Assembly (NCBI GenBank): GCA_913774625.1 | Contig: CAJYHL010000036.1 | Coordinates: 78,486-142,485, forward strand | DNA length: 64,000 bases | Reading direction: 5' to 3' | Origin: an uncultured Acidovorax sp. | GTDB lineage: Bacteria > Pseudomonadota > Gammaproteobacteria > Burkholderiales > Burkholderiaceae_C | Shown here: in pieces, positions 56,948 through 64,000 of the stretch | Layout: each line of letters opens with the position of its first letter | Numbering within the stretch: position 1 is the stretch's first letter | Position numbers and translations under genes: made by a program | Notes under the pieces: model-generated | The model's input: only the letters and a program-made list of their open reading frames with translations | Told to the model about the DNA's origin: nothing | Database searches by the model: none

Positions 56948-59667
56948 GATCGGTCGTCTTCAGGAAACTCGATATTCGTCAGCCGCATGGCATCCCTCTG
57001 CGCTAGATCGGTTTGTCCCTTGTCATCGGTGCGGCCTGCAATGACCTGCCCGTCGTCCAGCGTGATGCGGTAGGCCCTTTGCTTGATGGGTGCCCCCGTA
57101 TTGCGCAGCCGCAGCACGAATCGTTCGTCCGCCTGCATTTGGCTGCTGGGCACGGCGACGTTCGGGTGCCCCCCGCCAGCGCCGCCGATGCTGAATTCGG
57201 GCGACATGATTCGGTGCAGGCTCTGGCTCTGCTCCACGATGCGGCCTTGGCCGTGGTCGACTTGGGTTCCCTGCGCGATGAAGCGGATTCTGGGCGCCTG
57301 CAGGATGATTTCTTCCCCGGCAGAAATCACGATCTGCTTGGGCCCAGCGACTTCGATGTTGTCCTTGTGCGCCTCGATCTGGAGCTTGCCTTCGGCTGTG
57401 ATCAGCTTCATGCCTTTGCCTGCAAAAGCGCTGAGCATGTCGGCCGCCCGCAGCAGCATGTGCTTGCCGGCACTGAGCTGCGAATTGCCCGCGCTGACCA
57501 TGTCGATATGGCTTTGGGCACCCAGCACCAAGGCGTCCTGGCTCCCTACGGCGATGCCCGCCGGTCCATCGATGGCGACCATGGGGGCGCCGCCATCGGC
57601 GCCGCCTTCGTTGACGTTCGTTCCACCATCCCAATGCTTGAGCTGGGTGACGATCCTTTCGAGGAGCGCCGAATCGGTGCCTTCCGCCTTGTGGAGGCTG
57701 GAGGTTTCCCCGAGTTGCTGGACGATGCCTTGCAACTGCTCGGCCAGGCCCAGCAGTGCGCGCCGCTCCAGCATGTCGCCGCCGGCATTCGTCTGGGCCT
57801 GGGCGGTGATGTAAACACCCTGGCCTCCACGCAGGGCCACCTGTGCATCGCTGCGTGCCTCCAGTCCTTGCCCGCGCGGCCTGCCTTTGCCATCGGTACG
57901 TGGCTGGGTCAGCCATCCCGCATTGAGCTGTGTGGCGGCATACGAAGTGCTCCACTGGATGCTGATCTGCCCCGGCGTGTCGTCGTAGCGAAGCTGGTTG
58001 TAGCCGGTGCCGTGAATCTCCTTGGTCTTGATGCCCGATACATACCGGTTGCCAGGCAAGGCGCCTGCATCGCTCCAGGCGGCAGGCGTGTTCACGCCGT
58101 TGTGGACCACCCCCACGATGATGGGCTTGTCCGGATCTCCGCCCAGGAATTCGATGTAGACCTCCATGCCTACGCGCGGGATGAAATTGGCACCGAATCG
58201 GTCTCCGGCCAAAGCCGAGACATAGCGCAGCCAGGCGCTGTCGCTGTCCGTCCCGCTAGCACCCGCGCCTTGCGCATGCTGATGGTCTTCAGCCTTGTAA
58301 GACTGGAACTGAACCTTGACGCGCCCCAATTCGTCCGTATGAACCTCTTCCCCGCCGGGCCCAACCACGAGCGCGGTCATGGGATGAACTGCGGGCAAGT
58401 CTCGCTTCGGATCCCAGTCCGGCACGATCTGCACGTCACGGCGGACCGCCCGGAACGTGTTGCGATAGCGCTTTTTCTCATCGAACGGGGGATCATCCTG
58501 ATCACCGCCTGTGAGCAGATGCCGTCGCGTGCCCACTTCCTTGGGCAGATTGTTTTCCGCGAGATGGTTGACTTCCAGAACGATGAATTCTTGCTCGGCT
58601 TCAGGGTGGGTATCGATCTCAGGGTGGCCTTCGATGCGGATGTATTGGCCTGGGCACAGGTCGCGTACACCGCTCTCGCCGTACAGGCATTTCGCGTGCA
58701 GATCGTGCTGTGCCATGCGAAGACTGGTGCGGCGGCCGAGGTCGGTCCAGTTGTCCGCCGAATGCGGCATCTCGATCTGCGAATCGAGCAGGAACGCTGC
58801 AAGCTGGTCACCCACATCGCCCTGATTCACCGCCCCGGTGTCCCTGGCCTGGTCGATGCGGTTCGACTTGTAGTTCCAGGTACTGCGCTCAACCGCTCCG
58901 ACCACCAGATCACGCATTCGCGTGATGCGGGTGATGGCGTCTCGCTGCTCGGTCGCGTCGTCTCTGTGGTAGCGGATCGGGCTGGCGGGATTGGCGTCCA
59001 ATGCCCAGGCCTGATCGAACAGCACCATTTCGTGAATGGGCGTATCGCCGTCTTGGCCAGGACGAAAGAACCATGAGATGCCGGAGCGTTTGAGCAGCCT
59101 TTTGACGAAGGCGGCATCGGATTCGTTGACTTGATGGGTCAGTTCGCGTTCAGGATATCGCTCTGTGTCCAGGCCATGCACGACGAAGTCGAAACTGGCA
59201 GCAAGCGCCGGGCTGCGCTGCCGCCATTCGGCCAGCAGGAGTTGGATGATGGCCGGGTCGTTCTTCTTTCTGAAGATGCGGCTGTTGATACGGCGCGCCA
59301 TGAGACCCAGGGCATCTTCAACGTCCAATTCGTAGAGCGTCAAGCTGCCGTCGGATTGGCCGACTCTGGCGCCGGTGGAGATCGCGCATATGCGGCGAAG
59401 TTCGCCTCGGTCCGTGACGATCTGGACTTCGACGGGCTGGCCCATGAAGGATTTGAGCGGCAGGTGAGCGCTGGGGCTCAGGCAAGCGAGCCGCCCGCTG
59501 ATGCCGCCATTCACGCATTCGCTGATATCGGCGCGTTGCAGCAATAGGTCCTGGCCCGCCTCGTTGGCTTGACCGAGCTTCATGCCCAGCGCGCGCCGGG
59601 ACCGGGATGGCGGCAGCTCTGCGTTCGCCAATAGCGGACGCAGCTCGGCCGAGAGGGCCTGGCTCAT
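56944..59667 (-). CDS. vgrG: VgrG spike protein with C-terminal extension
   Basis: This 907-residue T6SS spike has the gp27/gp5-like N-terminal body (LTHQVNESDAAFVKRLLKRSGISWFF and WLRYVSALAGDRFGANFIPRVGMEVYIEFLGGDPDKPIIVG). A DUF2345 region and a C-terminal extension of about 70 residues (ending RYRITL-like DDGQVIAGRTDDKGQTDLAQRD) follow. The extension is a likely cargo-docking domain for the lipase. AGGGAG precedes the ATG. No other T6SS structural gene is in the window, so it is an orphan vgrG island. Confidence 0.95.
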   Translation of the reverse strand: MSQALSAELRPLLANAELPPSRSRRALGMKLGQANEAGQDLLLQRADISECVNGGISGRLACLSPSAHLPLKSFMGQPVEVQIVTDRGELRRICAISTGARVGQSDGSLTLYELDVEDALGLMARRINSRIFRKKNDPAIIQLLLAEWRQRSPALAASFDFVVHGLDTERYPERELTHQVNESDAAFVKRLLKRSGISWFFRPGQDGDTPIHEMVLFDQAWALDANPASPIRYHRDDATEQRDAITRITRMRDLVVGAVERSTWNYKSNRIDQARDTGAVNQGDVGDQLAAFLLDSQIEMPHSADNWTDLGRRTSLRMAQHDLHAKCLYGESGVRDLCPGQYIRIEGHPEIDTHPEAEQEFIVLEVNHLAENNLPKEVGTRRHLLTGGDQDDPPFDEKKRYRNTFRAVRRDVQIVPDWDPKRDLPAVHPMTALVVGPGGEEVHTDELGRVKVQFQSYKAEDHQHAQGAGASGTDSDSAWLRYVSALAGDRFGANFIPRVGMEVYIEFLGGDPDKPIIVGVVHNGVNTPAAWSDAGALPGNRYVSGIKTKEIHGTGYNQLRYDDTPGQISIQWSTSYAATQLNAGWLTQPRTDGKGRPRGQGLEARSDAQVALRGGQGVYITAQAQTNAGGDMLERRALLGLAEQLQGIVQQLGETSSLHKAEGTDSALLERIVTQLKHWDGGTNVNEGGADGGAPMVAIDGPAGIAVGSQDALVLGAQSHIDMVSAGNSQLSAGKHMLLRAADMLSAFAGKGMKLITAEGKLQIEAHKDNIEVAGPKQIVISAGEEIILQAPRIRFIAQGTQVDHGQGRIVEQSQSLHRIMSPEFSIGGAGGGHPNVAVPSSQMQADERFVLRLRNTGAPIKQRAYRITLDDGQVIAGRTDDKGQTDLAQRDAMRLTNIEFPEDDRS

Positions 59668-60096
59668 GGTGACTCCCTATGCTTTTTTGTAAATGCTTCC
59701 CTTTCTCAAGTCTATTGCGGGCGGATTCGCAAGTGAAGCGCAACACCCGCGGCCTGCAAGGTTCATCGGAGTGACATAGTTCTTTGGTCTCACGAACCAG
59801 CTTGGCCCGGTAGATGCCGTGACGCTGCCTGCGGCTTTGTCTGCTGCAGGGCGAGTTCGCCGGCATCCGCTACCTGGGCGACAAGTTCATGCATACGATC
59901 GGTAGGGCCGCGATGACGATGAGGCCCCCCCCCGCCACAACATGAGGCGCTTGGTGTGGTTCCTGCATCGGGACCTGGGTCCGTTCTGCAAGCCCGAACC
60001 CGGTATCCGCAGGGCATGGTTGCGCCGGCAAGCAGCGAATACATGAGCCCCTGGAGCCACACAAGGCCCCAGGGGCACGGGAGCAGTGGCGGCGGT
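59668..60096. other. Gap upstream of vgrG
   Basis: About 430 bases. The vgrG promoter should lie here, but no clear -35/-10 pair is visible; AT-rich sequence with CTTGAGAAAGG lies about 35-70 bases before the start. The 60047-60076 hairpin, a possible terminator of the DUF3309 gene, lies at the right end. A C-run of nine bases occurs near 59924. No credible gene. Confidence 0.4.
60047..60076 (-). terminator. Hairpin downstream of the DUF3309 gene
   Basis: GCCCCTGG and CCAGGGGC form an 8-base stem with a 14-base loop, 20 bases beyond the DUF3309 stop on the minus strand. There is no strong U-run, so terminator function is uncertain. Confidence 0.4.
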
Positions 60097-60255
60097 TCAG
60101 ATGCGGCCCATGAGCAGCAGCACCAGCAGGATCACCACCACCAGTCCCACACCGCCGCTCGGGCCGTAGCCCCAGGAGCGGCTGTGGCCCCAGGTGGGAA
60201 GGACGCCGACCAGGATCAGGATCAGGATGATGAGCAGCAGCAGGGAGATCGACAT
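60097..60255 (-). CDS. DUF3309 small membrane protein
   Basis: This 52-residue protein consists of two membrane segments: MSISLLLLIILILILVGVLP and VGLVVVILLVLLLMGRI, with a Gly/Ser/Tyr loop HSRSWGYGPSGG between. The arrangement matches DUF3309. The ATG is preceded by AAGGAC. The function is unknown; similar proteins occur in many Proteobacteria. Confidence 0.85.
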   Translation of the reverse strand: MSISLLLLIILILILVGVLPTWGHSRSWGYGPSGGVGLVVVILLVLLLMGRI

Positions 60256-60463
60256 GAGGTGTCCTTTCAGGGTTCCGGGTCGGCCCCGGAACGCAGGGGA
60301 CCGGGGGGCGGCGAAATGCCTGGGCGCATTCTTCGGGCCGGCCCGGCCGGGCGCCCGCAGGCCGCGCACGGGGCTGCGTGTCGTCCCATTCCCACACCTA
60401 CATCCCCCGAGGGGCGAGGCCTGCAGCGCTCATGGCGCTAGCGAAAGAAGAGCGCAAAAACGG

Positions 60464-62317
60464 TCAGGCGCCCGTTTCGTCATCGTCTTCGGTCTCGCCC
60501 AGGAAGCCGCCGCTCTGGTGCCCCCAGAGCCGCGCATAGACGCCGCCGCGCGACAGCAGCTGCGCGTGCGTTCCTTCCTCGACGATGCGCCCGGCGTCCA
60601 GCACGATGAGCCGGTCCATCGCGGCGATGGTGGACAGGCGGTGGGCGATGGCGATCACCGTCTTGCCCTGCATCAGCCCGTCCAGGCTTTGCTGGATGGC
60701 GGCCTCCACCTCCGAATCCAGCGCGCTGGTGGCTTCGTCCAGCAGCAGGATGGGTGCGTCCTTGAGCATCACCCGTGCGATGGCCACGCGCTGGCGCTGG
60801 CCGCCGGAGAGCTTGACGCCGCGTTCGCCCACATGCGCGTCGTAGCCGCTGCGGCCCTGCAGGTCGGTCAGCGTGCCGATGAAATCCTCGGCCTCGGCGC
60901 GGCGCGCGGCGGCGTGCATGTCTTCCTCGCTCGCGTCGGGCCGGCCGTAGAGGATGTTGTCGCGCATGGAACGGTGCAGCAGGGAGGTGTCCTGCGTGAC
61001 CATGCCGATATGCTGGCGCAGGCTGTCCTGCGTGACGTGGGCGATGTCCTGCCCGTCGATCAGGATGCGCCCGCCGTGCAGGTCGTGGAAGCGCAGCAGC
61101 AGATTGACCAGGGTGGACTTGCCCGCGCCCGAGCGGCCGATGAGGCCGATCTTCTCGCCGGGCCGGATGGCGAGGTTCAGGTCGTCGATGACCGGCCGGC
61201 CGTTCTGGTAGCCGAAGCGCACATTCTCGAAGCGCACCTCGCCGCGCGTTACGGTCAGCGGCCTGGCATCGGGCGCATCCAGCACGGTGCGCGGGCGCGT
61301 CAGCGTGTTGATGCCGTCCTGGATGGTGCCCACGCTCTCGAAGAGGGTGGTCATCTCCCACATCACCCAATGGGCGTGGCCCGACACGCGCAGCGCCATG
61401 GCGGTGACGGCGGCCACCGCGCCCGCGCCCACCTGGCCCTGCGACCAGAGCCAGAGGGCCGTTCCGCAGGCGCCCAGGATCATGCCCACCACCAGGATGT
61501 GGTTGACGATCTCGAACTGGCTCACGAGGCGCATCTGCGCATAGCCCGTCTGCTTGAAGGCATCCATGGCCGAGCGGGCGAATTCCGCCTCGCGGCGGGT
61601 GTGCGAGAAGAGCTTGACGGTGGCGATGTTGGTGTAGGCATCGGTGATGCGGCCGGTCATGACCGACCGCGCATCGGCCTGCGCCTTGCCGATCTTGCCC
61701 AGCCGGGGCACGAAGTACCAGCAGGCGAGGCCGTAGCAGACAATCCATATCAGGAAGGGCAGCAGCAGGCGCGCCTCGAAGCCCGCCGCCAGCGCCAGGA
61801 TGGTGATCAGATACACGCCCATGCCCACGACCACGTCGGTGGTGGTGAAGATCATGTCGCGCACGGCCAGCGCGGTCTGCATGATCTTGGTGGTGATGCG
61901 GCCGGCGAATTCGTCGGCGTAGAAGGCCATGCTCTGGCCCAGCATCAGGCGGTGGAAGTTCCAGCGCAGCCGCAGCGGGAAGTTGATGGCCAGCGTCTGG
62001 TGCTTCACGCTTGTCTGCAGCGCCACCAGCACGATGCTGGCCACCAGCATGCCGGTGACCCACATCAGCAGCGTGCCGCGCTCATCCCAGAAGCGTGCCG
62101 GCGGCACTTCGCCGATCCAGTCCACCAGCCGGCCCAGCACAGCGAAGAGCAGCGCCTCGTAGACCGCGATGGCCGCCGAGAGGCCGGTCATGGCGATCAC
62201 GTAGCCGCGCAGGCCGCGCGTGCCGGCCCACACGAAGGCCATGAAGTCCCTGGGCGGCACGGCCGGCTCGCCGGCAGGGTAGGGCGGGACGCGGTTTTCG
62301 AAGAAGCGGAACAGCAC
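60464..62317 (-). CDS. ABC exporter, fused membrane and ATPase domains
   Basis: This 617-residue half-transporter has six membrane segments (about 35-330) and an ATPase domain with Walker A GRSGAGKST, signature LSGGQRQR and Walker B LLLDEATSALD, then the switch His in IAHRLS. It resembles MsbA-type lipid or drug exporters that dimerise. The start is a GTG with AGGAGA before it. Substrate unknown. Confidence 0.93.
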   Translation of the reverse strand: MLFRFFENRVPPYPAGEPAVPPRDFMAFVWAGTRGLRGYVIAMTGLSAAIAVYEALLFAVLGRLVDWIGEVPPARFWDERGTLLMWVTGMLVASIVLVALQTSVKHQTLAINFPLRLRWNFHRLMLGQSMAFYADEFAGRITTKIMQTALAVRDMIFTTTDVVVGMGVYLITILALAAGFEARLLLPFLIWIVCYGLACWYFVPRLGKIGKAQADARSVMTGRITDAYTNIATVKLFSHTRREAEFARSAMDAFKQTGYAQMRLVSQFEIVNHILVVGMILGACGTALWLWSQGQVGAGAVAAVTAMALRVSGHAHWVMWEMTTLFESVGTIQDGINTLTRPRTVLDAPDARPLTVTRGEVRFENVRFGYQNGRPVIDDLNLAIRPGEKIGLIGRSGAGKSTLVNLLLRFHDLHGGRILIDGQDIAHVTQDSLRQHIGMVTQDTSLLHRSMRDNILYGRPDASEEDMHAAARRAEAEDFIGTLTDLQGRSGYDAHVGERGVKLSGGQRQRVAIARVMLKDAPILLLDEATSALDSEVEAAIQQSLDGLMQGKTVIAIAHRLSTIAAMDRLIVLDAGRIVEEGTHAQLLSRGGVYARLWGHQSGGFLGETEDDDETGA

Positions 62318-62444
62318 GGGGGAATGTCTCCTGGGAAAGCCCGGTCAGGGGGCAGGGCATGCATGGTACGGGCCCGAGGGGCAGCGCGCTGCCCGCGCAG
62401 GGCAAAGCCCCACGCCTGCAGCGCGCGTTCCGGTCCGGCGGGTT

Positions 62445-63116
62445 TCAGCGATAGACCACGGTGATGCGCGGCACCGCGGTCACGCCGGGCTGGCGCGCCA
62501 GGAAGTCGGCCAGGAATGCCGTGAGGCTCTTCTCGCACAGGGCCAGCACGGCAGGCTCGGCGGCCATGGCTTCGCCCTGGGCCTGGGCGCGGCGTGCGGC
62601 TTCCTGCTGCAGCAGCACGATGGCGGCCTGCTCGTCGGTGAACAGCCCGCCCGAGAGCACGCGGTGGCGCAGATGGCTCACGGCCGGCGTGGCCACCAGG
62701 CGGGGGCGCGCCAGATGCACCTCGATGCCCTGCGGCGTGGCCTTGAGCGTGTAGCTGCCCGGCCGCAGGTCGTAGCCGAAGGCGTATTCGGCCGTATACC
62801 AGATGGCGACCACTCCCGTCGAATGCAGGCCCAGCACCGACTTCTCCACGATCTGCGTGGCGCCTTCCTCGCGCACCACGGTGGCGGTGAGCAGCTTCAT
62901 CTGTTCGGCGAGCTGGTTCTGGCCGGCCGTCAGATAGGTGGTGTAGCGGGTGTAGCCCAGCAGCTGCTGCTGCGTGGCGACGACCTCGCGCTGCAGCGCC
63001 GCCACTTCGCCCTGGGCCGTGCGCCAGCGCGACTGCGCCCACCAGCCGCCTGCGAGCGCAGCGAGAAACGCCAGGGCCAGCACGCTGACCCAGAAGGATG
63101 CCGAGCGGATCTGCAT
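62445..63116 (-). CDS. DUF4230-like membrane-anchored protein
   Basis: This 223-residue protein has one N-terminal membrane segment (about 7-27), a coiled-coil stretch EVAALQREVVATQQQLLG, and a beta-rich domain with VVAIWYTAEYAFGYDLRPG and GIEVHLARPRL. That layout fits DUF4230; the family call is by eye. Function unknown. It lies between the ABC exporter and CopD-like genes on the same strand. Confidence 0.6.
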   Translation of the reverse strand: MQIRSASFWVSVLALAFLAALAGGWWAQSRWRTAQGEVAALQREVVATQQQLLGYTRYTTYLTAGQNQLAEQMKLLTATVVREEGATQIVEKSVLGLHSTGVVAIWYTAEYAFGYDLRPGSYTLKATPQGIEVHLARPRLVATPAVSHLRHRVLSGGLFTDEQAAIVLLQQEAARRAQAQGEAMAAEPAVLALCEKSLTAFLADFLARQPGVTAVPRITVVYR

Positions 63117-63169
63117 GGTCTTCTGCAATGGGGAGGCGACAAAAAGAGAGCTGCAGGCCGGGCCGCCTT

Positions 63170-63643
63170 CTACAGGGGCAGGACCGCCACCGCCACGGTG
63201 GCCGTGCCCAGCGCCAGATTCACGCCGACCCAGGTGCGGATGGAAGCCAGCGCCGCCGCGCCCGCCGGCCAGTCGCGCTGCGCGGTGGCTGCGCGCAGCC
63301 GGGGATAGAGCGCGAAGCGGATGTGGCCGAAGATGGCGATCATCGCCAGGCCCAGGGTGGCCATCAGCGTCCAGGACAGCGGCATGGCGAAGCTGCCGCC
63401 GGCCTGCGCCACTGCCTTGGCCGTGCGGCCGATCATCCAGAGGCCGGTGGCCAGCATCGCCGCCGCTGCCACGGCCACGGCACCGAAGAAGCGCTGCAGC
63501 ACCGCCTGCATCAGCGCCACGCGGGCGGGCGGCTCCAGCGCCTTGGCGGCGGCGGGCCGCAGGAAGAAGTGCGCGAAGGCCATGCCGCCGATCCAGACGA
63601 TGGCTGCCAGGAGATGGATCAGCTTGAGCAGGGCGTAGAGCAT
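63170..63643 (-). CDS. CopD-like small membrane protein
   Basis: This 157-residue protein begins MLYALLKLIHLLAAIVWIGGMAFAHFFL and has four membrane segments, with the His-containing first helix typical of the CopD/DUF2269 group. The family includes copper-resistance membrane proteins, but short members have no firm role. ATG at 63643. Confidence 0.78.
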   Translation of the reverse strand: MLYALLKLIHLLAAIVWIGGMAFAHFFLRPAAAKALEPPARVALMQAVLQRFFGAVAVAAAAMLATGLWMIGRTAKAVAQAGGSFAMPLSWTLMATLGLAMIAIFGHIRFALYPRLRAATAQRDWPAGAAALASIRTWVGVNLALGTATVAVAVLPL

Positions 63644-63754
63644 CGGGATGGGTGCCTCGGAAGGTGGTGCGGGGAGGGTTAAGCCGGCCGCCGCACGATA
63701 ACAGCAGCGCATGGCCCTGCGGCTGCCGGGTCATTGCAGCGGCGATGCAATAAT

Positions 63755-63773
63755 GCAAATCAATCGTATTTGC
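63755..63773. promoter_or_regulatory. Fur-box-like palindrome
   Basis: GCAAAT-CAATCGT-ATTTGC is a 19-base inverted repeat with perfect 6-base arms (7 bases if the flanking T/A are included). Its size and arm sequence fit betaproteobacterial Fur boxes. It lies 13 bases before the start of a DUF3649-like gene, a position that would block translation and transcription start. Confidence 0.65.
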
Positions 63774-63786
63774 AGAGTTCGCAGCT

Positions 63787-64000
63787 ATGGCCACGCATGC
63801 CGTTCCACGCCTTCAGATCGCCGCGCGCATCGCCGCCGGGATGTTCGGGGGCTATGTCTTTACCTGGGGCTTCATCGCGCTCGCCGTCGTGCTGCTTTTC
63901 GCCGCGGGCCTGGATTTCCATGATGCCGAGACGCTGGCCAGCATCCTGGGCCTGATCGCCTTCCTGGCGGTGGTCCTCTGGTCCTTCGCAGCGGCCAGCG
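63787..64000 (+). CDS. DUF3649-like inner-membrane protein, 5' part
   Basis: Seventy-one codons are visible before the window ends. The product begins MATHAVPRLQIAARIAAGMFGGYVF and has two membrane segments. It resembles DUF3649 proteins, which often precede PepSY and DUF3325 genes in siderophore-uptake loci. The Fur-box-like site just upstream supports an iron role. The rest lies outside the window. Confidence 0.65.
   Translation, partial: MATHAVPRLQIAARIAAGMFGGYVFTWGFIALAVVLLFAAGLDFHDAETLASILGLIAFLAVVLWSFAAAS

Noticed and set aside
59790..60062. Short Cys/Gly-rich frames upstream of vgrG
   Set aside because: No ribosome-binding site, several overlapping frames of similar length, and composition of random GC-rich DNA.

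Overview
The window is a dense, high-GC chromosomal stretch of a betaproteobacterium, most likely of the family Comamonadaceae (Acidovorax-like). I base this on gene content and order seen by eye: a Bug-type solute receptor, a tctDE-like two-component system, several LysR-controlled catabolic loci, azurin, SulP, and small Comamonadaceae-style interspersed repeats. I recognised no rRNA, tRNA, CRISPR array, integrase or insertion sequence.

Layout. 1-3.3 kb: the end of a Bug receptor gene, an amidase and an FAD oxidoreductase, probably one catabolic operon. 3.3-4.1 kb: two small YjfB-like proteins sharing an unusual C-terminal tail. 4.2-13.4 kb: housekeeping and accessory genes (dihydrolipoyl dehydrogenase-like enzyme, YigZ, azurin behind an FNR-like box, a chemotaxis receptor, YgiQ radical SAM protein, a short CaiB-type CoA transferase). 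13.4-18.7 kb: a CitMHS citrate transporter divergent from a response regulator, a sensor kinase and a periplasmic binding protein with overlapping or abutting reading frames. 18.8-35 kb: alaS, two diguanylate cyclases, trmB-gluQRS, a LysR/flavodoxin/pirin unit, TrhO, a MinD/FlhG-like ATPase, SulP, a BON lipoprotein, a PLP-dependent lyase and a small basic protein. 35-39.4 kb: tesA/ybbA divergent pair, rlmB, sirtuin, split chromate transporter. 39.5-45.4 kb: a valine-catabolism block (mmsB, acyl-CoA dehydrogenase, mmsA) with a divergent LysR gene. 45.6-47 kb: cycA-like permease.

The two most distinctive regions follow. At 47.1-52.7 kb six genes on the minus strand form a stressosome module: RsbR, RsbS, RsbT, a fused kinase-fold/PP2C phosphatase, a soluble histidine kinase and a REC-PAS-kinase-REC hybrid kinase. 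Several starts are GTG or TTG codons that overlap the preceding gene. No sigma factor or anti-sigma factor lies nearby, so the output may run through the kinases. At 53.4-59.7 kb lies an orphan type VI secretion cargo cassette, vgrG - lipase effector - lipoprotein immunity protein - pentapeptide-repeat protein. All three junctions are 4-base ATGA overlaps, and base composition drops across the effector and immunity genes. The window closes with a DUF3309 peptide, an ABC exporter, a DUF4230-like protein, a CopD-like membrane protein, and the start of a putative iron-uptake gene behind a 19-bp Fur-box-like palindrome.

All assignments rest on reading translated motifs by eye; no database search was run. 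Start codons were chosen from Shine-Dalgarno sequences, gene overlaps and family N-termini.
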